Positions 18,560 to 28,527 of a stretch of 64,000 bases of DNA are shown here, piece by piece. The notes under the pieces are model-generated. The model worked only from the letters and a program-made list of their open reading frames with translations, had not been told where the DNA came from and did no database searches. Numbering within the stretch: the first letter of the stretch is position 1; every line of letters begins with the position of its first letter. The translations under genes and the position numbers were made by a program. This DNA is from Nitratireductor thuwali (GTDB lineage: Bacteria; Pseudomonadota; Alphaproteobacteria; Rhizobiales; Rhizobiaceae), in assembly GCF_036621415.1 (NCBI RefSeq), contig NZ_CP030941.1, forward strand, positions 744,001 to 808,000. The letters are read 5' to 3'.

Positions 18560-19534
18560 CTATTCCGCTGCTTCGCGGTGCGCCTCCAGTCCGGCCAGAT
18601 ATTTCTCCGCCTCGAGGGCGGCCATGCATCCAAGTCCTGCCGCAGTCACCGCCTGGCGATAGATGTCGTCCGTAACGTCGCCGGCGGCGAAGACGCCCGG
18701 CACATCGGTGCGCGTGGAATTGGGCTCGGTCCAAAGATAGCCATTTGGCTTCTGCTTCAGCTTACCCTCAAATAGCTCGACCGCCGGTGCATGGCCGATC
18801 GCCACAAACACGCCGTCGACGGAAAGTTCGCTCACCGCACCGGTCTTCACGTTCCGCGCGCGAATGCCGTTGACGGAAGGCGGCAGCGGCGGCTTGGCCG
18901 GCTCGCCGACGACCTCGTCCACCACCATGTCCCACAGGACCTCGACATTGTCCCTGGCCAGAAGGCGCTCCTGCAGGATGCGCTCGGCCCGGAATTCGTT
19001 CCGCCGGTGGAGAACCGTCACCTTCCTGGCGAGGTTTGCCAGGTACAGCGCCTCTTCCACCGCCGTATTGCCGCCGCCGACGACAACCACGTCCTTGCCG
19101 CGGTAGAAGAAGCCGTCGCAGGTGGCACAGGCCGAAACGCCGAACCCCATGAAGGTCTGTTCCGAGGGAATGCCCAGCCACCTCGCCTTCGCCCCGGTCG
19201 CGATCACCAGCGCGTCGCAGGTATAGACCGTGCCCGAATCGCCCGTCAGCCGGAAAGGCCGCATGGAGATATCGACGTCGACGATGATGTCGTTGACGAT
19301 GTCCGTGCCGACATTCTCCGCCTGCGCGCGCATCTGCTCCATGAGCCACGGCCCCTGAACGGGGTCGGCAAAGCCCGGATAGTTCTCCACGTCGGTGGTG
19401 ATCATCAACTGGCCGCCCTGCTCCAGACCGGCGACCAGCACCGGCTTCAGCATGGCACGCGCCGCGTAGATGGCCGCTGTGTAGCCGGCCGGCCCCGAGC
19501 CGATGATGAGAACGGGCGCATGGCGGCTGGTCAT
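18560..19534 (-). CDS. trxB: Thioredoxin-disulfide reductase
   Basis: A 324-residue FAD/NADPH enzyme starting MTSRHAPVLIIGSGPAGYTAA (FAD-binding), with the redox-active pair Cys136-Ala-Thr-Cys139-Asp and NADPH site VVGGGNTAVEEAL. ATG at 19534 chosen because AAGGAA precedes it; the 31-residue upstream extension has no such site. Keeps thioredoxin reduced. Same strand as lsrB and only 63 bp upstream of it; divergent from lrp. Confidence 0.95.
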   Translation of the reverse strand: MTSRHAPVLIIGSGPAGYTAAIYAARAMLKPVLVAGLEQGGQLMITTDVENYPGFADPVQGPWLMEQMRAQAENVGTDIVNDIIVDVDISMRPFRLTGDSGTVYTCDALVIATGAKARWLGIPSEQTFMGFGVSACATCDGFFYRGKDVVVVGGGNTAVEEALYLANLARKVTVLHRRNEFRAERILQERLLARDNVEVLWDMVVDEVVGEPAKPPLPPSVNGIRARNVKTGAVSELSVDGVFVAIGHAPAVELFEGKLKQKPNGYLWTEPNSTRTDVPGVFAAGDVTDDIYRQAVTAAGLGCMAALEAEKYLAGLEAHREAAE

Positions 19535-19783
19535 GGGTGTTCCTTTCGTTGATGCGGACGGCCCGCGAAGTGGTCCTGATCTAAGTATTCCATATCCCTG
19601 CGTGCAAGGCGAAGAACGGTTTTCCAACAGCTACATCGGTTGCAGGCCGGCTTTTCACCAAGAAAGCGCGCGAAAGGACAGCCATAGCGTGCCTGCGCAC
19701 TTGGACTTGGCTGCGCCTTGCTGTAGTTTTATTTCACACATGCGACAGATTCGTGCGCAAACCGAGCAGAATTGGGGCAAAAG

Positions 19784-20257
19784 ATGCCGCTGAAGGCCGA
19801 CCTCGACGCCATCGACTGGAAGATCCTCCGCGAACTTCAGAAGGACGGCCGTATCACCAATGTCGAATTGTCGCGGCGCGTCGGCATCTCGGCGCCGCCC
19901 TGCCTGCGCCGCGTCAAGCGGCTGGAGGAAAGCGGCATCATCAAAGGCTACCGCGCGCTGCTCAACAGCCCTGCCCTGGGCTTCGACGTAGTGGCCTTCT
20001 GCCTTGTCGGCCTCCATCATCAATCGGAGGTGGAGCTGCGCACCTTCGCCGAGCGCTCCCGCACATGGCCCATCGTCCGCCGCGCCTGGATGGTCTCCGG
20101 CGATTCGGACTTCCTGCTGCATTGCGTAGCGACCGATCTCGGCACCTTCCAGACCTTCGTCATCGACGAACTGACCTCCGCTCCCAATGTCGACACGGTC
20201 CGCACGGCGCTCACCATCCGTCAGGTCAAGGATGAAGGACTGGTCGCCATCGAGTAG
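19784..20257 (+). CDS. lrp: Lrp/AsnC-family regulator
   Basis: A 157-residue protein with the N-terminal AsnC helix-turn-helix (DAIDWKILRELQKDGR, then VELSRRVGISAPPCLRRVKRLE) and a C-terminal RAM ligand-binding domain. Started at ATG 19784, with a short in-frame TTG extension unlikely. Divergent from trxB, the same arrangement as the S. meliloti lrp-trxB-lsrB block. Effector, probably an amino acid, not identifiable. Confidence 0.9.
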   Translation: MPLKADLDAIDWKILRELQKDGRITNVELSRRVGISAPPCLRRVKRLEESGIIKGYRALLNSPALGFDVVAFCLVGLHHQSEVELRTFAERSRTWPIVRRAWMVSGDSDFLLHCVATDLGTFQTFVIDELTSAPNVDTVRTALTIRQVKDEGLVAIE

Positions 20258-20285
20258 GCCCGACGACATCGACATTCATTCCTTA

Positions 20286-21059
20286 ATGAGAGCTGTATCT
20301 ATGGCACCACGGGCGCGCGCACCTCAACCATGGGAGAATCGGGTTTTCGTATTCTGGACCGGTTCGAACGAAATGAGTGAGGCGCGCAGGCGATGCCTGG
20401 AGACGCTTGTCAGCACCCAGTGCGACATCGTGGTGGTAAACAACGACAATCTCGCCCCATGGATGGCCACTACCCCGTTGCATCCGGCATATCCATTTCT
20501 CAGCCCTATTCACAGGTCGGACTATCTGCGCGCTTACTTTATGCACCATCACGGCGGCGGCTACTCCGATATCAAGCGGACGAGCCAAACCTGGCTACCA
20601 GCCTTTCGGAAACTGAAAGAATCCAGCGCGCTCGGTGTAGGGTATCCCGAACTCCGCCACGGAGTGGCAAAGATTGCGCGTTCGCGGGTTGAAGGAAGCT
20701 ACTATCTACTGGAGAGGAAGTCCTCCTACCTGAGGAACTACCTCCTCTACCGAAAGCTGAAGCTTTTCCACGGTCGTCTGATCGGAAATTGCGCCTTTAT
20801 ATTCAAGCCAGGAACCGAGTTCACATCGCGATGGCTTGCGATAGTGGAAAGCAGGCTCGACATCTTGTTGCCGCACCTGCGCAATCATCCGGCACGCTAT
20901 CCGAAGGAGCGTCAAGGCGTCGACTATGGAGACGGCCCCAGCAAATACACTGTGCCGTGGTCGCTTCTGCTCGGTGACATTCTGGCACCTTTGAGTTTTC
21001 AATATCGGACGAAAATCCTACGGGACCTTCCGATGCCTGACTTTTGCGAATACGAATAA
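20286..21059 (+). CDS. Capsule/LPS-type glycosyltransferase (GT32-like fold)
   Basis: About 257 residues. The core SDYLRAYFMHHHGGGYSDIK matches the region where GT32/capsular-polysaccharide-synthesis proteins place the metal-binding DxD; here it reads SDIK, so the second aspartate is missing. Starts at 20286 or ATG 20301 are both possible; the ribosome site is weak. Base composition is lower in G+C than its neighbours. It lies between lrp and a GT25 gene in an LPS-core locus. The donor sugar is unknown and activity is uncertain. Confidence 0.7.
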   Translation: MRAVSMAPRARAPQPWENRVFVFWTGSNEMSEARRRCLETLVSTQCDIVVVNNDNLAPWMATTPLHPAYPFLSPIHRSDYLRAYFMHHHGGGYSDIKRTSQTWLPAFRKLKESSALGVGYPELRHGVAKIARSRVEGSYYLLERKSSYLRNYLLYRKLKLFHGRLIGNCAFIFKPGTEFTSRWLAIVESRLDILLPHLRNHPARYPKERQGVDYGDGPSKYTVPWSLLLGDILAPLSFQYRTKILRDLPMPDFCEYE

Positions 21060-21100
21060 AAACTAACAAGTTTTCCAAAACAAAGCTCTAGTTTATCCCA

Positions 21101-21880
21101 ATGACGCAACCAAAGATATACTACATAAACCTGGATCGCTCACCCGATCGCCGGCAGTTCATGAACGACCAGTTCCATGCGTTCGGCCTTCCTGCTGAGC
21201 GCATACCTGCCGTTGACGGAGAGCATATCGACCTCGGCTCCCATCCGGAATCAGGGCTAAGCCCCGGCGAGATCGGATGCTTTCTCAGCCACCGCGCCGC
21301 ATGGAAAAAACTCGTCGAATCCTCGGATCCCAATGCGATCATCTTCGAGGACGATGCGCATCTAAGCCCCGATCTGCCGAGACTGCTTGCTGACATGAGC
21401 TGGCTTCCGGCAGATGCGATGATTGTGAAGTTGGACACAAATCTGGTTCCTGTGGTTCTGGATCCGGCGCGGCACGAAGTTCGGCCCTCCCGGAGCCTCA
21501 GGAGGCTGCGCACGGCGCACATGGGGGCGAGCGGCTATATTCTCAGTCGTGATGCGGCAAACGTGCTTCTGGAAAAGTCCGAAAGGGTCCAGATGGTTGT
21601 GGACGAACTCATGTTCTCCGGCAGCGCGTTGGATCGCATCACCACCTACCAGATGATCCCCGCCCCGGTGCTTCAGCAGTTCTTCATGAAGCGGCAAGAC
21701 GTTCAGTTTGAGCCAAGCCTGCTGGTGCCGGAATACAAGCGGGCGAAACTGAAGCGAAAGCGGCCACCACTTCACAGAACCATCGTGCGAGAAATTGGCA
21801 GGGCTGTGCGCAAGTTCCGGTACCGAACCATTCCACGGCTTGTATACCGCGGTCGCTTTGAAGTCGTTCCTTTCGACTGA
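21101..21880 (+). CDS. Glycosyltransferase family 25 (LPS biosynthesis type)
   Basis: A 259-residue protein with the GT25 start KIYYINLDRSPDRRQFM, the acceptor-loop region GEIGCFLSHRAAWKKL, IIFEDDA for the EDD metal motif, and GASGYILSRDAA. The C-terminus is basic. Family knowledge: adds a sugar to LPS or lipooligosaccharide core. Corresponds in position to lpsC of S. meliloti but on the opposite strand to the other three transferases; orthology not claimed. Confidence 0.82.
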   Translation: MTQPKIYYINLDRSPDRRQFMNDQFHAFGLPAERIPAVDGEHIDLGSHPESGLSPGEIGCFLSHRAAWKKLVESSDPNAIIFEDDAHLSPDLPRLLADMSWLPADAMIVKLDTNLVPVVLDPARHEVRPSRSLRRLRTAHMGASGYILSRDAANVLLEKSERVQMVVDELMFSGSALDRITTYQMIPAPVLQQFFMKRQDVQFEPSLLVPEYKRAKLKRKRPPLHRTIVREIGRAVRKFRYRTIPRLVYRGRFEVVPFD

Positions 21881-21888
21881 CGACACGC

Positions 21889-22956
21889 TTAGAAGCCTTC
21901 CAAAACGCTCTCATAAACTCGTTGATGCGCTGAGGCGACGGCATTTGGATCGAACAGGCGCTGGGCTCGAGCCGCAGCCGCGAGACCGAACTTCTTCCGC
22001 AGATCGGCGTTCTTGGTAAGCCGCAAGAGGTTTTGCGCCAATGCGACGGGATCGGCGACTTCGGACAAGAAACCGGTGTGGCCGTTTGCAATCGCCTCGC
22101 CGGCGCCGCCGGCATCCGTTGCTGCAACAGGCTTTCCGACCCATTGCGCCTCGCACAGAAAGGTGGGAAGGCCCTCGAGCCGGGACGATAGGACGGCTAT
22201 GTCACAGCCCGCCACCAGGTCAGGCAGATCGTCGCGCCACCCGACGAAAAGCACGCGCTCAAGACCAAGCTCGCGGCAAAATTGATGCATTGCCGCGCGC
22301 AATGGTCCGTCCCCGGCGAGAACCAGATGGGCATCTCTCTCCTCCGCCTCAACCTGTTTCCATGCCTTGAGAAGTGTTTCATGGTCCTTCTCCTCAGCGA
22401 ACGCTGCGGCGCAAAGCACGACGACGGCTTTATCCGAAATCCCGAACCGCTCTGTTGTCGGATTGGCAAAACGCTCGCGGTCGACAGCCGGTGGAATGAC
22501 GGTGATCCGGCTGACGGGAACCTTCGCCCTCGCCAATGCGCCTCGGGCTGCTTGAGATACCGCGATGACCGCGTCTGCCATGCGGTACTTCCAGCCACTC
22601 TTCACCGAGAAGGCATTGTGCCTGGATACGACGAGCGGCACTTTCTGTCCGAACCGCGCTAGAAGCGCTGTCTCAAGCGCTTTGCTTGAATGAGCATGCA
22701 GAAGCACGCGCCCGTTCTGCCCCTCGATCATTCTCCGCAACCGCAACCCGGCGAGCGGATGTTGGAAACCGAACCCACTCATCGGCTCCACATGCAACGC
22801 GGTCAACCTGAGGTACAGCTCGGAATTGTCGGGAACGAGCATCCGCCCCTTCCATCCCGCGTCGAGATGCCGAACGAGCAGGGCGAGTTGACTCTCGCCC
22901 CCGCGCCAGCCTCGCTCGCCGCTTAGATGAAAAACACTGTTTTTTTCCACGATCAT
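21889..22956 (-). CDS. Glycosyltransferase family 4, LpsD-like position
   Basis: A 355-residue GT-B transferase: N-terminal Rossmann domain with [13 protein letters not shown]-terminal nucleotide-sugar domain with [41 protein letters not shown] (the GT4 EGLP/E-x7-E motif) and GGAGEAI. Its start overlaps the upstream transferase by four bases. By locus order it is the LpsD equivalent of S. meliloti; the linkage made is unknown. Confidence 0.85.
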   Translation of the reverse strand: MIVEKNSVFHLSGERGWRGGESQLALLVRHLDAGWKGRMLVPDNSELYLRLTALHVEPMSGFGFQHPLAGLRLRRMIEGQNGRVLLHAHSSKALETALLARFGQKVPLVVSRHNAFSVKSGWKYRMADAVIAVSQAARGALARAKVPVSRITVIPPAVDRERFANPTTERFGISDKAVVVLCAAAFAEEKDHETLLKAWKQVEAEERDAHLVLAGDGPLRAAMHQFCRELGLERVLFVGWRDDLPDLVAGCDIAVLSSRLEGLPTFLCEAQWVGKPVAATDAGGAGEAIANGHTGFLSEVADPVALAQNLLRLTKNADLRKKFGLAAAARAQRLFDPNAVASAHQRVYESVLEGF

Positions 22957-23888
22957 ACCGATCGAAACGCTGCTCGAACCGCCTGGGCAAACGCCATTTC
23001 CGACGCAACGAACGCTTCGCGAGCCCTTGTACCCATCGCCTCTTTCTGCTCCGGCGACATCGCAAGAGTCACTTCAAGGGACTTTTGCAGTGCGTTCATG
23101 TCTATGTGGTAGTTGGTGCCCAAGTGCCTTGGTTCCTTCCGGTCCCAGGCGACAAGCACCCCCGTTTCCGCGCTCACATGTTCGTTCATCGGCGGCGCAT
23201 CGGTGGTGACGGTCACGGCGGCGCAGGACATCGCCTCCCAGATGTAGTGGCCCCATCCTTCGGAGCGCGACGGACACAGATGAATGCCGCAGCGATTCTG
23301 CAGGTGCCTCAGCTCGCCATCATCGATATAGCCGGAAATGAGGCGGACATTCGGCGGTACGGCCGCCGGCGCATTGTCCGCCTTCTGCACAAGCACGAGT
23401 TGCGGCCATTCGGGATGCCTCCGCCACAGGGTCAGAATGTCCTCGGTGCCTTTGAGCGTACTACCGCCGGCCAGGTGAAAGAACATGTTCCAGTCCTTCT
23501 CCACCTCGGGAAGGTAGCGGTCCGGCGAGGCGAAGCCGCAATAATAGGCGGGAATCCCGAACGCGGCGAAAATCGCCTCGCCGTGCCGCGACTTGGCCCA
23601 CACCCGGTCGACCAGCTTCAGGCGGCGTAGATGCCGGCGCGGAAAACGCTCCTGGTTGGGCACCAGCACGTTGGTTCCAGCGCCGCCGACCCAGGCCGGA
23701 AAGACACGCTCCATATGAAAGGCGATGTCCGCCTTCTTGCGTGCGAAAATGCGGTCCAGGAAGCCGCGCTCCTTCGGCGTCGCCGTGGCGACTTCAAGAC
23801 CCGCGCCCTCCAGCGCGCGCTTGAGGATCGCGGTGTCCTGCATGAGGCCGTAGGCATTGTCCCGCGCGATGATGAGAGCCTGCCTCAT
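22953..23888 (-). CDS. Glycosyltransferase, LpsE-like position
   Basis: A 311-residue GT-B type protein. The C-terminal half carries [19 protein letters not shown], the donor-site pattern of GT1/GT4 enzymes, and [16 protein letters not shown] before it. The N-terminal half is short. Four-base overlaps with both flanking transferase genes show tight coupling. Position equals lpsE of S. meliloti. Confidence 0.82.
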   Translation of the reverse strand: MRQALIIARDNAYGLMQDTAILKRALEGAGLEVATATPKERGFLDRIFARKKADIAFHMERVFPAWVGGAGTNVLVPNQERFPRRHLRRLKLVDRVWAKSRHGEAIFAAFGIPAYYCGFASPDRYLPEVEKDWNMFFHLAGGSTLKGTEDILTLWRRHPEWPQLVLVQKADNAPAAVPPNVRLISGYIDDGELRHLQNRCGIHLCPSRSEGWGHYIWEAMSCAAVTVTTDAPPMNEHVSAETGVLVAWDRKEPRHLGTNYHIDMNALQKSLEVTLAMSPEQKEAMGTRAREAFVASEMAFAQAVRAAFRSV

Positions 23889-24970
23889 TGCGCGCCCCAG
23901 AGTTCTTCATAAACTTCGCGCAGGCTTGTCGCTTCGTTTTCGAGCGCGAAGCTGCCGCGCACATGCGCCAGCCCCGCCGCCCCGTGCCGCCCGGCCATCG
24001 CCGGGTCTGCCAGATAGGGCTCGACCGCCCGCGCCAGCGCCTCGGCATCGCCCGCCGGCGTGACCGCGCCGGTCTCGCCCGGCACGATCAGTTCGGCATA
24101 GGCGCCCGCATCGCTCGCGACGGTCGCAGTGGACGACGCCATGGCCTCCAGCGGCGTCAGCCCAAACCCTTCATTGCGGGAGGGCGCCACACACAGGCTT
24201 ATCCGCCGGTACCACGGCTTCACATCCGGCACCTCGCCGAGAAAGAGGATGCGTTCGCCAAGAGCCGCCTCTTCGACCTTCCGTCGAAGCCCATCGGCAA
24301 AGGCACGGTTTTCTGCCGTCACCCGCCCGAGGATCACCGCCGTCCACTCGGGATAGCGCGGCAGCAGTTCCGTCATGACCTCGACGAAAAGATCCGTACC
24401 CTTCTGATGGCGGATCCGCCCGAAGCAGCCGATGCCGTATTTCCCCGGAAGTCCGGTCGCCTGCCACCGATCTGCCGGGCCGGACGGCGGGTGAAAGCGT
24501 GCGGTGTCGATGCCGTGCATCACCACGCGGTGCGGTACCCCGAGATAGGAGCCGGAGCGGGTGCTTGTCGCCACGACCCGGTCCATCCGGCGGATCAGCC
24601 AGCGCGTGAACGGCTTGTGGCGGCGCTGCGCGGCCGAGGTGAAGACAAGCCGCACGGGCGCCCGCAGCACATGGCGAAGCAACACGCCCGCCACCATTTC
24701 GGTGTTGCGGCGCGCATGCCATATGCGGAAGGGCTTGCCTTGCGGCCGGCGCAGCAGCCCCGGCGCCTGCCACCATGCAAGCCGAGGCAGCGTCTCCGGC
24801 AGTCCCGGCCCCAGCGTCGCGATGCGGAGCGATTGCGCCTGCAGCGGAACGAGTTGAACGATGGTGCTGGTCACGCCGGAAAGCCGGCGCTTGAAGTTGG
24901 GGGCGACAACCTCGACCTGGCGCACGGCCGGACGGGAGGGCCCCCCGCCCTTCGGCTCATGCGCCTTCAT
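23885..24970 (-). CDS. lpsB: LPS core mannosyltransferase-type GT4 protein LpsB
   Basis: A 361-residue GT4 enzyme closely resembling rhizobial LpsB from [20 protein letters not shown] at the N-terminus through [20 protein letters not shown] and [19 protein letters not shown]. Known role in S. meliloti: a core-LPS glycosyltransferase needed for symbiosis and resistance to cationic peptides. It starts a three-gene overlapping run and lies 8 bp after greA, as in S. meliloti. Confidence 0.88.
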   Translation of the reverse strand: MKAHEPKGGGPSRPAVRQVEVVAPNFKRRLSGVTSTIVQLVPLQAQSLRIATLGPGLPETLPRLAWWQAPGLLRRPQGKPFRIWHARRNTEMVAGVLLRHVLRAPVRLVFTSAAQRRHKPFTRWLIRRMDRVVATSTRSGSYLGVPHRVVMHGIDTARFHPPSGPADRWQATGLPGKYGIGCFGRIRHQKGTDLFVEVMTELLPRYPEWTAVILGRVTAENRAFADGLRRKVEEAALGERILFLGEVPDVKPWYRRISLCVAPSRNEGFGLTPLEAMASSTATVASDAGAYAELIVPGETGAVTPAGDAEALARAVEPYLADPAMAGRHGAAGLAHVRGSFALENEATSLREVYEELWGAQ

Positions 24971-24978
24971 GGTCTTGC

Positions 24979-25452
24979 TCAGCCGTACCGGACCTGAACG
25001 ACCTCATAGCCGCGCGCGCCCCCGGGAGCGTTGACCTCGACGGAATCGCCGACGCCCTTGCCGATCAGCGCGCGCGCGATGGGCGAGGAGATCGAGATGC
25101 GGCCCTTCTTCACATCGGCTTCCTGGTCGCCGACGATCTGATACGTCTTTTCTTCTTCCGTATCCTCGTCGACAAGGACCACCGTCGCACCGAACTTCAC
25201 CGTATCGCCCGACAGCTTCGTGACGTCGATCACCTCGGCGCGCGCGATCAGGTCCTCCAACTCGCCGATGCGCCCTTCGTTCAGGCTCTGGGCTTCCTTG
25301 GCCGCGTGATACTCGGCGTTCTCCGAAAGATCGCCATGAGCGCGCGCTTCCGCGATTGCCTCGATGATGCGCGGCCGCTCTTCCTGCTGGCGCCAGCGCA
25401 GTTCCTCCTTCAGCGAAGCATATCCGCCCTGGGTCATCGGGACCTTATTCAT
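24979..25452 (-). CDS. greA: Transcription elongation factor GreA
   Basis: A 157-residue protein when started at ATG 25452 (GGTGAATGAG upstream), the usual GreA length; the in-frame extension to 25533 is not used. N-terminal coiled coil ([22 protein letters not shown], then [21 protein letters not shown] with the acidic tip residues) and C-terminal FKBP-like domain ([18 protein letters not shown]). Rescues backtracked RNA polymerase. First gene of the greA-lpsB-lpsE-lpsD run. Confidence 0.95.
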   Translation of the reverse strand: MNKVPMTQGGYASLKEELRWRQQEERPRIIEAIAEARAHGDLSENAEYHAAKEAQSLNEGRIGELEDLIARAEVIDVTKLSGDTVKFGATVVLVDEDTEEEKTYQIVGDQEADVKKGRISISSPIARALIGKGVGDSVEVNAPGGARGYEVVQVRYG

Positions 25453-25531
25453 CTCATTCACCTTCCCAAAGCAGAAGATTGCATGCCCCCGGCCGCAATA
25501 ATGCCAGGGCCGGCAACCGTTCCAAGGGTAC

Positions 25532-25600
25532 AAAAAGAAAACGGTCCGCCAGCCTCAGGCTACGGAACCGTCTCGTACGAGTCTGCCGAATATAGCAATC
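25532..25600 (-). promoter_or_regulatory. greA leader: promoter plus internal intrinsic terminator
   Basis: On the - strand a -10 CTATAT (25590-25595) with TGGTGA 17 bp upstream starts a leader. Within about 15 nt comes a hairpin (25541-25571; ACGGT-CCG against CGGAACCGT, inner stem AGCC/GGCT) followed by TTTTCTTTTT (25532-25540). This terminates about 80 bp before the greA ATG, with no other gene upstream, so it is either an attenuator or the end of a roughly 50 nt leader RNA. Confidence 0.7.
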
Positions 25601-25789
25601 CCGCAACAATTTTCACCACCTTTTTTTGGCACGGTCCCGCCGCTTGAAAAGGCGTGCGGCAAAAAGCCGGCAAACGGAATCGCTTCATACGGGCCACGAT
25701 ATGGGTGGCCGTTCGCCGCGCTCTTGGCGCCGCGCAGCCAAGCCCCTATGTGCATTTGGGCGGGCCTCCTGCAGGAACGGAGACACGAG

Positions 25790-26917
25790 ATGCAGAAAAC
25801 TTTCCTCGCCGCGGCCGCATTCCTTGCGGCCGCGTCCACCGGCGCAAGCGCTCAATTGTTCGAGGCAGGCGGCTTGACCCTTAGGGCCCAGGTGCTGGCC
25901 GAGGGCCTGGACCATCCCTGGGGCCTCGACTTCCTCCCGGATGGCGCCGCTCTGGTGACGGAACGTTCCGGCAGGTTGCGGCTTTTCACCGATGGCAGTC
26001 TTTCAGCGCCGCTGGCCGGCGTTCCGGAGGTCGCGAATTTCGGCCAGGGTGGTTTGCTGGATGTCCGTGTCTCCCCCGATTTCGAGACGAACAGCACCAT
26101 CTTTCTCTCCTATTCGCAGCCCGGTTCGGGCGGCGCCGGCACAGCCATCGCCCGCGCAGAGCTGGTACGAGAAGGTGAAACGCCCACCCTCAAAGCCGCC
26201 CAGACCATCTTCTCGATGAGCCGCAAGACTGGAGCTGGCCAACACTTCGGCTCGCGCATCGTCTTCGCGCCCGACGGCACGCTGTTCTTCACCATCGGCG
26301 AACGCGGCGAGCCGGACCGTGCGCAGGATCCCGGCGACCACGCCGGTTCCGTCCTGCGCATACTGCCGGACGGCGGCGTGCCGGAGGACAATCCCTTTGC
26401 CGATCAGGAAGGCGCGGCGCCCGAGATCTGGTCCGTCGGGCATCGCAATCCGCAGGGCGCCGTCTGGGATCCCGTTACCGACGCCCTATGGATCGTCGAG
26501 CATGGCGCGCGTGGCGGCGACGAGGTCAACCGCCCCGAGGCCGGCCGAAACTACGGCTGGCCCGTCATCTCCTATGGCCGGCACTATTCGGGCATGAAAA
26601 TCGGCAGGGGCACGCAGGCGCCGGGCTACGAGCAGCCCGAATATTACTGGGACCCCTCCATCGCCCCCTCCGGCATGGCCGTCTACACAGGCTCCATGTT
26701 CCCTGAGTGGCAGGGCGATTTTCTCCTAGGCGCGCTACGCTCCCAGCTTGTCGCCCGCCTCGACCGGGACGGCGAAGGCAACATTGCCGGCGAGGAACAC
26801 CTGTTCGAGGGAGCCTTCGGCCGCATTCGCGACGTCGATGTGGCGCCCGATGGTTCGGTCTGGTTGCTGACCGATGAGGATAACGGCCAGATCATCCGCA
26901 TCTCGCGCGCCGATTGA
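25790..26917 (+). CDS. Periplasmic PQQ-type aldose sugar dehydrogenase
   Basis: A 375-residue protein with a Sec signal peptide (residues 1-22, ending ASAQ) and a six-bladed propeller of the soluble glucose/sorbosone dehydrogenase family (YliI/Asd type): LDHPWGLDFLPDG, a histidine at AGQHFGSRIVF, GHRNPQGAVWDP, and EHGARGGDEVNRPEAGRNYGWP. Oxidises aldoses with PQQ by family. Start chosen at ATG 25790 behind GGAACGGAG. Divergent from greA. Confidence 0.88.
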   Translation: MQKTFLAAAAFLAAASTGASAQLFEAGGLTLRAQVLAEGLDHPWGLDFLPDGAALVTERSGRLRLFTDGSLSAPLAGVPEVANFGQGGLLDVRVSPDFETNSTIFLSYSQPGSGGAGTAIARAELVREGETPTLKAAQTIFSMSRKTGAGQHFGSRIVFAPDGTLFFTIGERGEPDRAQDPGDHAGSVLRILPDGGVPEDNPFADQEGAAPEIWSVGHRNPQGAVWDPVTDALWIVEHGARGGDEVNRPEAGRNYGWPVISYGRHYSGMKIGRGTQAPGYEQPEYYWDPSIAPSGMAVYTGSMFPEWQGDFLLGALRSQLVARLDRDGEGNIAGEEHLFEGAFGRIRDVDVAPDGSVWLLTDEDNGQIIRISRAD

Positions 26918-27146
26918 GTCCTGCAGGCACCAAGGCTTCGACGCAGATCGGCAGCCGGCTCCTGCTTCTCCCGTCTGCGCAACAGCCGCCTCTGGCCTAG
27001 CAGGCATGGGGCGGCTGCCGGCTTGCACGTCGGCGCTGGCCTGCTAAAGCAACGGCCCGAGAACAGACCATAGCCACAACGGCCCCGACCGCGCCTGCCC
27101 CCACGAAGCTGGCGCTGCAAGCTGCCGTTCATCCATGTGAGAAATC

Positions 27147-28037
27147 ATGACCCGCACCCAGGCCAACCTCCTGCTGCTAACCGCCGGCGCAATGTGGGGC
27201 ATGGGTTTCGTGGCCCAGTCCACAGCGATGGACGCGATCGGACCGCTCCTCTTCATCGGCCTGCGCTTCGCCATCGCGGGCCTGTCGATGCTGCCTTTCG
27301 CCTTGCGTGAAAGCCGCCGGGCAAGCGAGCCGCTTGCCGGCCATCAGTGGCGGGCCTTCCTCATGATCGGGGTTCTGCTGTTTGGCGGCATGACCGCCCA
27401 GCAGGTGGGCCTGCTGACCACGACTGTCACCAATTCCGGGTTCCTCACCGGCCTCTACGTGGTGATGGTGCCCTTTTTCGGCGTTATCCTCTTCCGCCAG
27501 TGGCCGCATCGCATCGTCTGGCCGGCGGCGCTCTGCGCGCTTCTGGGCATCTGGCTGCTTTCCGGCGGCGGCGCCGTGGCGCTTCACGTGGGCGATTGGC
27601 TCACCATCCTTTGCGCTGCACTTTGGGCTCTCCAGGTGATCTTCATCCAGCGCAGCGCCACCGGGACGGGCCGTCCGGTGACATTGGCCGTCACGCAATT
27701 CGCCGTCACCGCCGTGATCGCGCTGGCCTTGGCCTTTGTCTTCGAGCCCGTCGATATCGCCGCCATCAGATCGGCCGCGCCCGAGATCGTCTATGCCGGC
27801 ATCTTCTCCGGCGGCATCGCCTTCACCTTGCAGGTGATAGGCCAGCGCTACACGACCGCCTCCCAGGCCGCCATCTTCCTGTCGACCGAAGCCGTCTTCG
27901 CGGCACTGTTTGCCGCCATCTTCCTCTCCGAACGCCTTCCGGCTGCCGGACTCATCGGCTGCGTTTTGATCTTCTCGGCCATACTCCTGGTCGAGATCGT
28001 CCCTGCCCTGCGCAGGCAGCGCCAGCCGGCCGTCTAG
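27147..28037 (+). CDS. EamA/DMT-superfamily permease
   Basis: A 296-residue ten-helix inner-membrane protein with two EamA repeats (about 5-135 and 150-285). The first helix reads LLLLTAGAMWGMGFVAQSTAMD. Substrate unknown. It stands alone 229 bp after the sugar dehydrogenase; that gap contains an 8 bp inverted repeat (TAGCAGGC/GCCTGCTA) and no gene. Confidence 0.88.
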   Translation: MTRTQANLLLLTAGAMWGMGFVAQSTAMDAIGPLLFIGLRFAIAGLSMLPFALRESRRASEPLAGHQWRAFLMIGVLLFGGMTAQQVGLLTTTVTNSGFLTGLYVVMVPFFGVILFRQWPHRIVWPAALCALLGIWLLSGGGAVALHVGDWLTILCAALWALQVIFIQRSATGTGRPVTLAVTQFAVTAVIALALAFVFEPVDIAAIRSAAPEIVYAGIFSGGIAFTLQVIGQRYTTASQAAIFLSTEAVFAALFAAIFLSERLPAAGLIGCVLIFSAILLVEIVPALRRQRQPAV

Positions 28038-28101
28038 ATCGAGCGGCTGGCAGCAGCACCGTTTTCGGCTATGATGCCGGCAGTGAGAGGGCAGGCCGGC
28101 G

Positions 28102-28527
28102 ATGAAGACAGTGCAGGAAAAGAACTGGGATCTTTCGATAGGCGCCGACACCGTGCGCATGCTCGCCGCCAAGGCGCGCGCCTTCTCGGCTGCCGTGAAC
28201 GAAGACTACGACAGCGGCCACGAACACGAGATCGAATTCACCGACCAGGCCATCGATGCCCACAGCCATGACGGCCTGCAGGAAGAAGAAGAGGAAAATC
28301 TGACCGAGGAGGAATTCCGCGAGCTTATCGCCGACCTCAATGTCGACGAGGCATCGGAACTTCTCGCCATCGCCTGGATCGGCCGCGGCGACTACGACTG
28401 CCGGGAATGGAACGAAGCGGTCGCCGGCGCGCGGCAGCGGGTCAACAAGCGGCTGGCCGGCTACCTCCTGAGCATGCCGATGCTGAGCGACTGGCTGGAA
28501 GAAGGTCTTGAGGAACTCGGCGCTTGA
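28102..28527 (+). CDS. DUF3775-domain protein
   Basis: A 141-residue acidic, helical cytoplasmic protein. The pattern WDLSIGADTVRMLAAKARAF at the start and LNVDEASELLAIAWIGRGDYD in the middle is that of DUF3775, a family of unknown function found in Hyphomicrobiales. A glutamate-rich stretch lies around residues 59-72. The next gene begins inside its 3' end. Confidence 0.85.
   Translation: MKTVQEKNWDLSIGADTVRMLAAKARAFSAAVNEDYDSGHEHEIEFTDQAIDAHSHDGLQEEEEENLTEEEFRELIADLNVDEASELLAIAWIGRGDYDCREWNEAVAGARQRVNKRLAGYLLSMPMLSDWLEEGLEELGA

Noticed and set aside
26918..27146. Inverted repeat TAGCAGGC/GCCTGCTA as a terminator
   Set aside because: Spacer of over 30 nt and no T-run; too weak to call.
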